A stretch of DNA of 64,000 nt, from contig NZ_JAIXTJ010000039.1 in NCBI RefSeq assembly GCF_027483985.1, forward strand, positions 29,716-93,715, in the 5' to 3' direction. The stretch is from Flavobacterium sp. GTDB lineage: Bacteria > Bacteroidota > Bacteroidia > Flavobacteriales > Flavobacteriaceae. Shown piece by piece: positions 18,601-27,181 of this stretch. The notes beneath the pieces are model-generated. The model was not told the origin of the DNA, did no database searches, and saw only the letters and a list, made by a program, of their open reading frames with translations. Both the position numbers and the translations under genes were made by a program. Position 1 is the first letter of the stretch; every line of letters starts with the position of its first letter.

Positions 18601-19461
18601 ATGAAAAAACTAACAACACTTTTAGTAGGACTTCTTTGTTTAAATATCGGATTTAGTCAAGAAGACGAAAGACCGGAACATACAGGTGATAATTTTAGTT
18701 TAGAAGGAGCTTTAGCTTTATTCAAAAAATCAAACTCGCTCGAAGAATTTGAAAAATTAATCAACGAAGAAAACAACAATGTAAACAACCTTGATTTAAA
18801 TGATGATGGTGAGATTGATTATATTTTAGTGGAAGATATTAAAGAAGGTGATGCCCACGCAATTGTGTTGAGCACATTCATTGATGAAAAAGAAAAACAA
18901 GACATTGCTACCATCGGAATTGAAAAAACAGGAAACGAAAGCGCCACTTTGCAAATTGAAGGCGATGTCGAATTGTATGCAGAAAACACTTTTGTAGAGC
19001 CAAATGAAGTAATCGAAAAATTAAATGGTGGAAAAGGCGGTCCAAATACTATCGATTTAATTTTAAAACCCATTGTTGTCAATGTTTGGTTTTGGCCTAG
19101 TGTAAGATTTATATATGCTCCAACTTATGTAGTTTGGCGCTCACCTTGGAAATGGGGATTTTATCCAAAATGGTGGCGACCTTGGCGACCATACAACTAT
19201 GTTACTTTTTACGGAAGATGTGCGCCGCATAGAATAAACTATCATAGAGTTCCAACAAGAAGAGTTGTTGTTGCACATAAAATATACACTCCAAGAAGGA
19301 ATCACTCAACTGTAGTGGTTCATAACAACAGAAGAACAACTGTAGTTAGAAGCAACAATCGTAATACAACTGTAATTACAAAAAACAGACGAGGAAATGT
19401 TAAAGCAGTTAAAGTTAAAAAAACACCAGCACGAATAAGAACTTCTGGTGGTAGACGATAA
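18601..19461 (+). CDS. Secreted protein with Trp/Pro/Arg-rich middle and basic tail
   Basis: A 286-residue exported protein (signal peptide ending GFSQ). Residues about 20-150 are acidic and include DLNDDGEIDYILVED, a Ca-binding-like loop. A sharp change follows near residue 160: VNVWFWPSVRFIYAPTYVVW and a run of PWKWGFYPKWWRPWRPYNY, then a strongly basic Arg/Thr/Val tail with repeated TTVV/RRTTVVR and NRNTT. This acid-hydrophobic-basic layout is seen in several flavobacterial envelope proteins of unknown function; it could let the protein bind nucleic acid or the cell surface. That role is inference. Confidence 0.65.
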   Translation: MKKLTTLLVGLLCLNIGFSQEDERPEHTGDNFSLEGALALFKKSNSLEEFEKLINEENNNVNNLDLNDDGEIDYILVEDIKEGDAHAIVLSTFIDEKEKQDIATIGIEKTGNESATLQIEGDVELYAENTFVEPNEVIEKLNGGKGGPNTIDLILKPIVVNVWFWPSVRFIYAPTYVVWRSPWKWGFYPKWWRPWRPYNYVTFYGRCAPHRINYHRVPTRRVVVAHKIYTPRRNHSTVVVHNNRRTTVVRSNNRNTTVITKNRRGNVKAVKVKKTPARIRTSGGRR

Positions 19462-19493
19462 TAAGGTTAGTTAATTTATTTGCAGAATTCTTT

Positions 19494-19519
19494 AAATCCC
19501 ATAAACACTTATGGGATTT
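19494..19519. terminator. Bidirectional terminator
   Basis: AAATCCCATAA and TTATGGGATTT form a perfect 11-bp stem around a 4-nt loop, between convergent genes. The minus-strand gene ends 2 bp after it. Confidence 0.88.
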
Positions 19520-19520
19520 T

Positions 19521-20114
19521 TTATTCAATAATCCACAATAAAACTGGTTTCTTGGTCAATTTTAATTTAGCATCTAATTTTTTCATAAACTCATTTGAAA
19601 CCGCTGGACAACCCCAACTTAGTGGCAAAACTTCTGGATAAATTTCTTCATTTGCAACGGCATTCCAAGAATGCAAAACCACTACCCTTTTCACCGCGTT
19701 ATCATTGGTTTTTTCCAACCCGTGTAACCAATATTTCACGTTAATTCCCCACGAACTATAATCTCGTTTACCTATCTTATATTTCCCTTTCATAGAGCAA
19801 TGACTATCGGTTTTGTTACTGAATTTAGCTTTCACCCATTTATCAGGATTTTCTTGAAATTGATCGCAACTTCCGTGAGTCACTATATTTTTATCCATAA
19901 CCTTCTTCTCTTTTAAATCATAGACAAAAAATCTATTCTTACCGGGATGAATACTTAAATCAACTAAGAAATAATAGTCTTCATTAAAGCCATTTTTCTT
20001 GCAATACTCCAAAGCCTCAACACCAATAGTTTCATACTCTTTAACCACAGGTTCTACTTTAGCATTATTGCAACAAACAAAACTCAAAAACAATCCAAAT
20101 AAAATAGATTTCAT
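19521..20114 (-). CDS. L,D-transpeptidase-like (murein L,D-transpeptidase catalytic domain) lipoprotein
   Basis: A 197-residue exported protein. The short signal ends with a lipobox-like FVCC. The C-terminal half has the pattern of the YkuD-like catalytic domain: HSW near residue 150 and WGCPAVS near residue 173, where the Cys is the nucleophile that forms the acyl-enzyme and the His is its partner. Such enzymes make or remodel 3-3 peptidoglycan cross-links or attach proteins to the wall. The arrangement with the second conserved region LSWGCPAVS matches the L,D-transpeptidase family seen in Bacteroidetes. Transcription is convergent with the gene at 18601. Confidence 0.82.
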   Translation of the reverse strand: MKSILFGLFLSFVCCNNAKVEPVVKEYETIGVEALEYCKKNGFNEDYYFLVDLSIHPGKNRFFVYDLKEKKVMDKNIVTHGSCDQFQENPDKWVKAKFSNKTDSHCSMKGKYKIGKRDYSSWGINVKYWLHGLEKTNDNAVKRVVVLHSWNAVANEEIYPEVLPLSWGCPAVSNEFMKKLDAKLKLTKKPVLLWIIE

Positions 20115-20165
20115 AAAACACGATTTAAATAAAACAACGCAATTTTTTTAAAAATATTTAAACCA

Positions 20166-20197
20166 TTTGTGTTAATTATAGTCTAATTTTATATTTC
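20166..20197 (+). promoter_or_regulatory. Promoter of the DUF1800-DUF1501 pair
   Basis: TTTG (20166-20169), a 20-bp spacer, then TATATTTC (20190-20197), one mismatch from TAnnTTTG. The ATG at 20210 follows after 12 bp. Confidence 0.6.
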
Positions 20198-20209
20198 AAT
20201 ACTTTAATT

Positions 20210-21604
20210 ATGAACAAAAGCAATCTTTGGTCACTTCGACTAGGTTTTTCGAGTAAGCAAGCACCACTTATTGAAAAAATGGGAATTGAAAAATTCTTAA
20301 ATCAATCGTTTGCAACATCATTTGATAAAAAGGCACCTGATTTTCTTGAAGATGAGCCCAAAACAATTGCTGAATTGAAAGCTTTGCGTCAATCTCTTAA
20401 AACTGCCGATGCTGAAGAACAAAAGAAAGCCATAAAAAAACAAATTAGAAATGCCGTTCAACTAAAAAAATGGTGGATTGATAAATTTCAAACTGAAGAA
20501 TATCCGTTACGCGAAAAAATGACTTGCTTTTGGCATAACCATTTTGTAGCGACATCACTAAAAGTGAAATCAACTTATTGGATCTATCAGCACAACACTA
20601 TTTTGCGTGAAAATGCCTTCGGAAATTTTAAAGAACTCACCAAAAAAATTGTAAAATCCAACGCAATGGTTCGTTATTTGGATAATGTTGATAATCGAAA
20701 AGACAAAATCAATGAAAATTTAAGTCGTGAATTATTAGAACTTTTCACCATCGGAATCGGAAATTATACTGAAAATGATATTAAAGAAGGTGCAAAAGCT
20801 TTGGCAGGATTAAATTTAGGCGAAGAAAGTGCGGTTTATAGAAGATTTCTAGAAGATAATTCCATCAAAACATATTTCGGAAAAAAAGGAAATTTTAAAG
20901 CCGATGACTTAGTAGATATCATATTCGAACAAAAAAATACGCCTTATTTAATTACACGAAAGCTTCTAAAATGGTTTATATATGATAATCCGTCAGAAGA
21001 TTTAGTTGTTTATTATGGTGATTATTTTAAAAAAATGAATTTTGAAATCCAGCCATTATTAGTAAAAATTTTTAACGAAGAATATCCAAAAAATACTGCC
21101 GGAAGTAAAATTAAAGATCCGTTAACTTATTTATTTCAACTCAGCAATGAGCTTAATATTGACAAATCTAACAGCAATTTAATAGCTTTATTTCTAAAGC
21201 AACAAGGAATGGACCTATTCAACCAACCCAATGTAAAAGGTTGGGATGGCGGAAATTCTTGGCTTACGTCTCAAATTTATTTGCAACGAAACAATACCAG
21301 TGATTTGCTATGCAATGGTAAAAACATAAGCCGAAAAACATCAGACGCGATGCAAGAAGATGATGAACCGCAAACGAAAATAGAAAATATTAAAGTCGCA
21401 GTTACATTTGATAAAAATGGCAACAATAAAAAAATCATTTCAGAATTATCAAATAGATTACTTTTTAAAGTTGATGAATCGATGCAAAAAGATATGGAAA
21501 ATGTACTAAAATATGATTTTGATCCAAAAAGTGAAAATGCCAATTACGCCGTTTTAAGACTATTCAATTATATTACCAAAACTCCAGAATACCAATTAAT
21601 CTAA
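20210..21604 (+). CDS. DUF1800 family protein
   Basis: A 464-residue protein matching DUF1800 in motif order: LWSLRLGFSSKQAPLIE at the N-terminus, REKMTCFWHNHFV, NLSRELLELFTIGIGNYTE (the most conserved signature, with the two Glu), TRKLLKWFIYD, and a C-terminal tail ending LFNYITKTPEYQL. It has no obvious signal peptide. DUF1800 genes occur almost always next to a DUF1501 gene, as here (19 bp gap); the pair is thought to act at the cell surface, but its reaction is not known. Confidence 0.88.
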   Translation: MNKSNLWSLRLGFSSKQAPLIEKMGIEKFLNQSFATSFDKKAPDFLEDEPKTIAELKALRQSLKTADAEEQKKAIKKQIRNAVQLKKWWIDKFQTEEYPLREKMTCFWHNHFVATSLKVKSTYWIYQHNTILRENAFGNFKELTKKIVKSNAMVRYLDNVDNRKDKINENLSRELLELFTIGIGNYTENDIKEGAKALAGLNLGEESAVYRRFLEDNSIKTYFGKKGNFKADDLVDIIFEQKNTPYLITRKLLKWFIYDNPSEDLVVYYGDYFKKMNFEIQPLLVKIFNEEYPKNTAGSKIKDPLTYLFQLSNELNIDKSNSNLIALFLKQQGMDLFNQPNVKGWDGGNSWLTSQIYLQRNNTSDLLCNGKNISRKTSDAMQEDDEPQTKIENIKVAVTFDKNGNNKKIISELSNRLLFKVDESMQKDMENVLKYDFDPKSENANYAVLRLFNYITKTPEYQLI

Positions 21605-21623
21605 AAACCTAAAACCGAAAGAA

Positions 21624-22790
21624 ATGAACAGAAGAAATTTTTTATCCTTAACCGGAACGTTTACTGGAGGAATGCTTTTGCTACCTGATTTTTTACACGC
21701 TTTTGGTTCTCAAAACAGTTTGGTTGTTGGTGAACAATGCTTGGTTTTTATTCAATTAAATGGCGGAAATGATGGATTGAATACCTTTATACCTTATGAA
21801 AATCCGCTGTATTATGATTTAAGAACCAAAATCGCCATCGATAAAAATGAAGTCATCGGAAAAAATAAAGGAATGGCCTTTCATCCGGCATTGAAAGATT
21901 TTGCTCAAATGCAACAAAACGGTGACTTATCGGTAATACAAAACGTTGGTTATCCTGAACCTGTGCGTTCACATTTTAGAAGTCAAGAAATATGGCAAAC
22001 AGCAACCGCATCTAATCAATATTTAAATGAAGGTTGGCTCGGAAGGTATTTAGATTTGCAATGCAAAGAACACCAACCTACTGCAGGAATAAACATCGAT
22101 TCTATTGATAATTTGGCCTTAAAAGGAGTTGAGCCAAACACTATTACAGTAAAAGATCCTAATCGATTTAAAATCAGATTTGATAAAGATGAAAATGTAA
22201 AATTATCAGACAATCCGCAATTAGATTTTGTTAGAAAAATTGCCAATTCTGTGACCGAAGGTTCTGATGAAATTCAAAAAGCTTTAGCTAAATCTACCGC
22301 AGAAATTAGTTATCCCAAAACTGGTTTAGCTAAAAATTTAGAGTGGATTGCACGATTGATTAAAGGAAATCTAAATTCAAAAGTATACTATTCATCACTT
22401 GGCGGATTCGATACTCACGATAACCAGCTAGACATTCACAAAAGAAAATTAACCGAACTAAACGATGCCATTTTTAGTTTTTATACCGATTTGAAAAAAG
22501 CCAATTTACTTCAGAATGTAACTATTGTAGTTTTTTCAGAATTTGGAAGACGTGTAAAAGATAACGGTAACGGAACCGACCACGGAACAGCTGCGCCAAT
22601 GTTTATTATAGGCGGAAACAATAAGTCAAAAATCATCGGAAATAATCCAAATTTATCCGACTTGGATAATGGTGATTTAAAACATCAGATAGATTTTAGA
22701 AGCGTTTATGCAACTTTATTAAAGCAAAAAATGAACTTTGATTACACCAAAATTGGTATTGCAAACAAACCATTAGAAGGATTATTCTAA
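21624..22790 (+). CDS. DUF1501 family protein with Tat-type signal
   Basis: A 388-residue protein. The N-terminus MNRRNFLSLTGTFTGG has the twin-arginine motif RRNFL and a hydrophobic stretch, so export by the Tat system is likely; sulfatase-like fold members of DUF1501 (PF07394) typically carry it. Family motifs seen: CLVFIQLNGGNDGLNTF, HPALKDFA, FRSQEIWQ, GGFDTHDNQ, FSEFGRRVKDNGNGTDHGTAAPMFI. The His and Asp in GTDHG and FDTHD resemble metal-binding positions of the alkaline-phosphatase superfamily. It is cotranscribed with the DUF1800 gene. Confidence 0.88.
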   Translation: MNRRNFLSLTGTFTGGMLLLPDFLHAFGSQNSLVVGEQCLVFIQLNGGNDGLNTFIPYENPLYYDLRTKIAIDKNEVIGKNKGMAFHPALKDFAQMQQNGDLSVIQNVGYPEPVRSHFRSQEIWQTATASNQYLNEGWLGRYLDLQCKEHQPTAGINIDSIDNLALKGVEPNTITVKDPNRFKIRFDKDENVKLSDNPQLDFVRKIANSVTEGSDEIQKALAKSTAEISYPKTGLAKNLEWIARLIKGNLNSKVYYSSLGGFDTHDNQLDIHKRKLTELNDAIFSFYTDLKKANLLQNVTIVVFSEFGRRVKDNGNGTDHGTAAPMFIIGGNNKSKIIGNNPNLSDLDNGDLKHQIDFRSVYATLLKQKMNFDYTKIGIANKPLEGLF

Positions 22791-22808
22791 ACATTAAGCA
22801 GAATAAAC

Positions 22809-22839
22809 TTTTGAACTCTTAAACAAACGACTATCTTTG
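22809..22839 (+). promoter_or_regulatory. Promoter of the DMT transporter
   Basis: TTTTG (22809-22813), an 18-bp spacer and an exact TAnnTTTG box, TATCTTTG (22832-22839). The ATG at 22862 follows. Confidence 0.7.
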
Positions 22840-22861
22840 TCGGCTTTTTAAAAATTAAAAA

Positions 22862-23767
22862 ATGTCGAAAAATAGTATCTTAAAAGGAGTTTTTTTAGTC
22901 GGACTTGGTGCATCTAGTTATGGAATGTTAGCCACTTTTGTAAAATTGGCTTATGAAGAAAAATTTACAACTGCAGAAGTAACCATTTCTCAATTTATTT
23001 ATGGCATACTAGGTATGTTACTAATCAATGCTTTCCAAAAATCGACTTCTAAAAAGGTGGTTGAAAAAGCAACTCCAAAAAATATTTTTCAACTAATGCT
23101 TGCTGGAACATCATTAGGAATGACTAGTGTGTTTTATTATTTGTGTGTTCGATACATCGACGTTTCTATTGCGATTGTCTTATTGATGCAAACTGTTTGG
23201 ATGGGCGTTTTATTAGAATGGTTTTTAGAAAAAAGAAGGCCATCTACACAAAAAACAATTGCAGTGTTCATCGTTTTAATCGGAACAATTTTAGCAACCA
23301 ATATTCTAAACAATTCCATTGCGATTGATTGGAGAGGAATTTTTTGGGGATTACTAGCAGCAGCCTCATTTACAACCACAATGTTTACTGCCAATAGAAT
23401 TGCGGTTACAATTTCATCGGCACAACGAAGTTTATTTATGCTTCTTGGCGGCGCAGTTATCGTCTTCGGATTTGCATTATTCACCCAAGACACACCTTTC
23501 AATTTTGATATTTTCTTAAAATGGGGAATATTCTTGGCATTATTCGGTACCATAATTCCACCAATATTAATGAATGCAGGATTTCCTATAACCGGAATTG
23601 GTTTAGGAAGTATTGTTTCGGCCTTAGAATTGCCAGTATCAGTAATGATGGCTTTTATTATTCTTGATGAAAAAGTAGTTTTTCTACAATGGATGGGTAT
23701 CCTTTTAATAATCATAGCCATTGTAATAATGAATATGAAATTGGCTTTTTTATCAAAAAAACAATAA
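22862..23767 (+). CDS. EamA-type DMT superfamily transporter
   Basis: A 301-residue integral membrane protein with about ten hydrophobic segments and the internal duplication typical of EamA transporters (two halves of about 140 residues, the second starting near WRGIFWGLLAAASF). Each half ends in a helix with an EP/EL-type motif (LLEWFLEKR; SALELPVSVMMAFIILDE). Such proteins export small metabolites; the substrate is unknown. It has its own promoter, 71 bp after the DUF1501 gene. Confidence 0.9.
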   Translation: MSKNSILKGVFLVGLGASSYGMLATFVKLAYEEKFTTAEVTISQFIYGILGMLLINAFQKSTSKKVVEKATPKNIFQLMLAGTSLGMTSVFYYLCVRYIDVSIAIVLLMQTVWMGVLLEWFLEKRRPSTQKTIAVFIVLIGTILATNILNNSIAIDWRGIFWGLLAAASFTTTMFTANRIAVTISSAQRSLFMLLGGAVIVFGFALFTQDTPFNFDIFLKWGIFLALFGTIIPPILMNAGFPITGIGLGSIVSALELPVSVMMAFIILDEKVVFLQWMGILLIIIAIVIMNMKLAFLSKKQ

Positions 23768-23843
23768 ATTTGTCGAATATATTCTACAAAATACATTTTG
23801 ATGTTAAAATTTAATTACATTCGCAATTAAAATTTAACACCTT

Positions 23844-24215
23844 ATGGACAAACCTTGGCACCTCTATGTCATGGCAGTTTTTTATATCCTTGCCGGAATC
23901 AATCATTTTAGAAAGCCTGATGTATACTATAGAATAATCCCACCAATTTTAAAAAACAAAAAATTAATAAACGAATTAAGCGGTTTATTAGAAATTATGT
24001 TTGGCGTTTATCTATTTATTCCAATCTTTTCTAATTTGGCTGCTATTTCAATTATCATTTTATTAATACTTATTTTTCCGGCAAATATCTACATGCTTAT
24101 CAATAAAAAAGCAGGTTTAGGATTTCCGAAATGGGTTTTGCTATTGAGATTACCTCTACAATTAGTATTAATTTATTGGGCTTCTCAATATGCTGATTTT
24201 ACTAAAATCGTATAA
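23844..24215 (+). CDS. DoxX-like membrane protein
   Basis: A 123-residue protein with four predicted membrane helices, the DoxX layout. N-terminal motif FYILAGINHFRKPDVYYRIIPP and helix 2 ELSGLLEIMFGVYLF match the family pattern (G..HF..P; G..E...G). Function in this family is not settled. A terminator follows directly. Confidence 0.85.
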   Translation: MDKPWHLYVMAVFYILAGINHFRKPDVYYRIIPPILKNKKLINELSGLLEIMFGVYLFIPIFSNLAAISIIILLILIFPANIYMLINKKAGLGFPKWVLLLRLPLQLVLIYWASQYADFTKIV

Positions 24216-24252
24216 TATTGGATAAAATTAATATCCTACTCGAATTAAATTG

Positions 24253-24284
24253 AAACGACACAAATAACTTGGTCGTTTTTTTTT
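24253..24284 (+). terminator. Terminator after the DoxX gene
   Basis: AAACGAC (24253-24259) pairs with GTCGTTT (24272-24278) and a T-run follows. The T-run merges into the -7 box of the next gene, a very compact junction. Confidence 0.6.
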
Positions 24285-24291
24285 AATTTTG
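24284..24291 (+). promoter_or_regulatory. -7 box directly before the AlkB-like gene (short or no leader)
   Basis: TAATTTTG matches TAnnTTTG and ends 4 bp before the ATG at 24296, so the transcript would start at or within a few bases of the start codon. Confidence 0.5.
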
Positions 24292-24295
24292 AAAA

Positions 24296-24898
24296 ATGAA
24301 CTCATTATTTCCATCCGAAAAAATAAACTTTGATTTACCTAATGCGATAATTGAATATTATCCAAATTTTTTTGATGCCGAAAAATCCAAAACACTTTTT
24401 GAAAAATTGCTAAACGAAATACCTTGGCAACAAGACGATATTAAAGTTTTCGGGAAAATTCATCCGCAACCAAGATTAACGGCTTTGTTTGGAAATGAAG
24501 GAAAATCCTACGCCTATTCTAACATCGTTATGCAACCTCATCAATGGAATCCGTTGTTGATGTTTATTAAAAATGAAATCGAAGAAGTGGTTCAAGAAAA
24601 TTTCACTACAGTATTACTAAATTTATATAGAAATGGAAAAGATAGTAATGGCTGGCACGCAGACAACGAAAAAGAGCTTGGTCGAAATCCGATCATTGCT
24701 TCGGTAAGTTTTGGATCCGAACGAAGTTTTCATTTGCAACATAACACCATTGCTGATGCAAAATTAAAAATCACCTTAGAACACGGAAGTTTGTTGGTTA
24801 TGAAAGGTGAAACACAACATTTTTGGAAACATCAAATTCCGAAAACGGCTAAAACTATTGATCCAAGAATTAATTTGACCTTTCGGATAATCAAATAA
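24296..24898 (+). CDS. AlkB-like 2-oxoglutarate/Fe(II) oxygenase
   Basis: A 200-residue member of the AlkB family of alpha-ketoglutarate-dependent dioxygenases. Iron ligands are seen as HAD (GWHADNE) and the later His in HFWKHQIPK; the 2-oxoglutarate-binding arginines are in PRINLTFRII. The N-terminal substrate lid (PRLTALFG.EGKSYAYSN) matches repair-type members that remove methyl groups from damaged bases. Its exact substrate (DNA, RNA or protein) is not decidable by eye. It starts next to a -7 box with almost no leader. Confidence 0.9.
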   Translation: MNSLFPSEKINFDLPNAIIEYYPNFFDAEKSKTLFEKLLNEIPWQQDDIKVFGKIHPQPRLTALFGNEGKSYAYSNIVMQPHQWNPLLMFIKNEIEEVVQENFTTVLLNLYRNGKDSNGWHADNEKELGRNPIIASVSFGSERSFHLQHNTIADAKLKITLEHGSLLVMKGETQHFWKHQIPKTAKTIDPRINLTFRIIK

Positions 24899-24906
24899 AA
24901 TTTTAG

Positions 24907-24914
24907 TATTTTTG
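24907..24914 (+). promoter_or_regulatory. -7 box of the fatty acid hydroxylase gene
   Basis: TATTTTTG matches TAnnTTTG and lies 16 bp before the ATG at 24931. No clear -33 TTTG is seen at the expected distance. Confidence 0.45.
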
Positions 24915-24930
24915 ATAAAATCAAATTCAT

Positions 24931-25758
24931 ATGTACGACATTATATCATATTTTGAAACCATTCCTTCCAGTCATAGAGCGCTTATTTTATCTGGTGGAA
25001 TTGCATTATTTTGGCTCATTGAGAGTGCGGTGCCGTTTTTTAAATTCCGATACAACAAATGGCAACACGCCGGAATTAATATTTTCTTCACTTTAACAAC
25101 GATTATAATCAATTTTGCATTAGCCTTTATTTTATTAAAAACGGCTGATTTTGTAACCGTATCTCAATTTGGGATTTTAAATTGGTTGCCTAAAATGAAC
25201 TTGATTGTCTTCACTATTGTAGGCTTATTATTGCTAGATTTTGTTGGAGCCTACCTAGCACATTTTACAGAACACCGAATCAAATTTTTATGGCGCTTTC
25301 ATTTAATACATCATTCTGATACTTATATCGATACCACGTCGGGCAATCGTCATCATCCGGGTGAAAGCGTAATTAGATTTATTTTTACAACCCTTGGCGT
25401 ATTACTAGTTGGTAGTCCAATGTGGATGGTTTTTATGTATCAAACGCTTTCTGTTGTGGCTACCCAATTTACCCATGCAAATATTTGTTTGCCCAAAAAA
25501 CTTGATAAACTATTGAGCTATGTTCTGGTTTCACCTGATATGCATAAAATACACCATCATTATAAGCTACCTTATACCGACAGTAATTATGGTAACATTT
25601 TCTCTATTTGGGATCGCATTTTTGGAACTTTTAGTTACATCGAAAGAGAACAAATCATTTATGGAGTAGATACGCATATGGATCCAAGTGAAAATAACAA
25701 ATTAGTTAGTTTGTTAAAAATTCCGTTTCAACCAACACGTTCACCACAAGAAGAATAA
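24931..25758 (+). CDS. Sterol desaturase/fatty acid hydroxylase family membrane protein
   Basis: A 275-residue protein with four or more membrane segments and the histidine-box set of the fatty acid hydroxylase superfamily: HFTEHRIKFLWRFHLIHHSD, a TRHHP-like box (NRHHPGE), THANIC, and DMHKIHHHYKL. These residues bind a di-iron centre that hydroxylates or desaturates lipids. Such enzymes in flavobacteria act on membrane lipids; the substrate is unknown. It lies between AlkB-like and DUF2805 genes with its own -7 box. Confidence 0.9.
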   Translation: MYDIISYFETIPSSHRALILSGGIALFWLIESAVPFFKFRYNKWQHAGINIFFTLTTIIINFALAFILLKTADFVTVSQFGILNWLPKMNLIVFTIVGLLLLDFVGAYLAHFTEHRIKFLWRFHLIHHSDTYIDTTSGNRHHPGESVIRFIFTTLGVLLVGSPMWMVFMYQTLSVVATQFTHANICLPKKLDKLLSYVLVSPDMHKIHHHYKLPYTDSNYGNIFSIWDRIFGTFSYIEREQIIYGVDTHMDPSENNKLVSLLKIPFQPTRSPQEE

Positions 25759-25858
25759 TTTTTTTTAAACATTTTAAAAAGTAATTATTTTTTTTCTTAA
25801 TATTGGTATATAAATTGAATGCTAGTAAAGAATTAACATAAATTGTGCTTTTCAACTA

Positions 25859-26134
25859 ATGAAAAAAAGTAAAAGAGTAGAACTTGACAACGAACAACTA
25901 GAACGCGTTGTTAGTATGGCTCAAGAGGAACGAAAACCTTTTGAAGTATTAAAAGCTGAATTTGGTATCACTGAAAATGAAGTTACCGAATTAATGCGAA
26001 AAAGATTATCTAAAGACAATTTTGAACTTTGGAAGAAGAAAGTTGCAGCAAGTAAACCAAAACCAAAACCAATGGTTGACGATGACTTTGACGACTTGGA
26101 TGGCAAATATTATATGAAAAATAAATTCGATTAA
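25859..26134 (+). CDS. DUF2805 (TIGR03643-like) small protein
   Basis: A 91-residue protein. The first 60 residues match DUF2805: ELDNEQLERVVSMAQEERKPFEVLKAEFGITENEVTELMRKRLSKDNFELWKKKV in pieces, with the family pattern (A.E...PF..I...FG..E.EV..LMR). The tail is Lys/Pro rich then acidic (DDDFDDLDGKY). The helical N-terminus resembles a helix-turn-helix; function unknown. A terminator follows. Confidence 0.82.
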   Translation: MKKSKRVELDNEQLERVVSMAQEERKPFEVLKAEFGITENEVTELMRKRLSKDNFELWKKKVAASKPKPKPMVDDDFDDLDGKYYMKNKFD

Positions 26135-26140
26135 GATTAG

Positions 26141-26168
26141 AACTCTTGTTATGCAAGAGTTTTTTTTA
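26141..26168 (+). terminator. Rho-independent terminator
   Basis: AACTCTTG and CAAGAGTT form a perfect stem around a 5-nt loop, followed by a T-run. Confidence 0.85.
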
Positions 26169-26191
26169 TCACTATACTAAATAAACAAAAA

Positions 26192-27130
26192 ATGAAAAAA
26201 ATTACACTGGTAGTTTTATTGCTTTGCAACTCCTATTTATTTTCACAAGAAAAAAAAGAAGTTCTTACAGAAGAGATTGAGGTAAATACAATTATTAAAG
26301 GATCGTTATTTTCTCCGAACGAAGTTACTAAAAACACGAACCTTGTAATTTTAATTGCTGGTTCTGGTCCGACTAATAGAAATGGAAATAGTACCATTGG
26401 TGGTGTAAATAATTCCTTAAAATTTTTAGCAGAAGGATTAACAAAAAATGGAATTGCTGTATTTAGTTATGACAAAAGAGGATTGAATAAAAAAAACATT
26501 ACCAAAGAAGAAGTAAAATCAATTGTATTTGAAGATTATATAAAAGATGCCGAAAATGTTATCAATTATTTTAAATCACAAAAAAAATACCACAAAATAA
26601 TTATCGCAGGACATAGCGAAGGATCTTTGATAGGAATGATTGCCTCTAACGGAACCGCTGATGGCTATGTATCGATTGCTGGACCTGGACGACCAATTGA
26701 CGAAATCTTATCAGAACAAATAGGTAAAAGTTCGCCATTTTTAAAAGAAGCTGCTGATAAAAGTTTAGCTATTTTAAAAGAAGGAAAAACATTTGAAAAC
26801 AAAAACACCATGCTGGAATCGTTATTTAATGAGACCATTCAACCCTACTTAATTTCTTGGATAAAATACAATCCAACGCTTGAAATAAAAAAATTAAAAA
26901 TCCCAATTTTGATAATCAATGGAACCAAAGATTTACAAGTTCCAGAATCAGATGCCGTTTTACTAAACAAAGCCAATCCAAAATCGGAACTTAAAATTAT
27001 TGAAAATATGAATCACGTTTTTAAAGAAATAAAGGTTGACGACGAGAATTTAAAATCTTATTCCAATTCAAAATTGCCAGTTATACCGGAACTAATTGAG
27101 TGCATTTCAAAATTTTCAAATTCCATTTAA
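26192..27130 (+). CDS. Exported alpha/beta hydrolase
   Basis: A 312-residue protein with a signal peptide (LLLCNSYLFSQ). The alpha/beta-hydrolase fold shows the oxyanion region LIAGSGPTNRNG, the nucleophile elbow GHSEGS, the acid in INGTKDLQVPESDA, and the His in IENMNHVFKE. It is a predicted periplasmic esterase or peptidase-like enzyme of the BAAT/DLH-like S9-related type; the substrate is unknown. It precedes the M61 peptidase by 51 bp and may share its transcript. Confidence 0.85.
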   Translation: MKKITLVVLLLCNSYLFSQEKKEVLTEEIEVNTIIKGSLFSPNEVTKNTNLVILIAGSGPTNRNGNSTIGGVNNSLKFLAEGLTKNGIAVFSYDKRGLNKKNITKEEVKSIVFEDYIKDAENVINYFKSQKKYHKIIIAGHSEGSLIGMIASNGTADGYVSIAGPGRPIDEILSEQIGKSSPFLKEAADKSLAILKEGKTFENKNTMLESLFNETIQPYLISWIKYNPTLEIKKLKIPILIINGTKDLQVPESDAVLLNKANPKSELKIIENMNHVFKEIKVDDENLKSYSNSKLPVIPELIECISKFSNSI

Positions 27131-27181
27131 TTCTGTAACAAAACTGATTTTTAAACTACTAATACTTCAAAATATTTATTA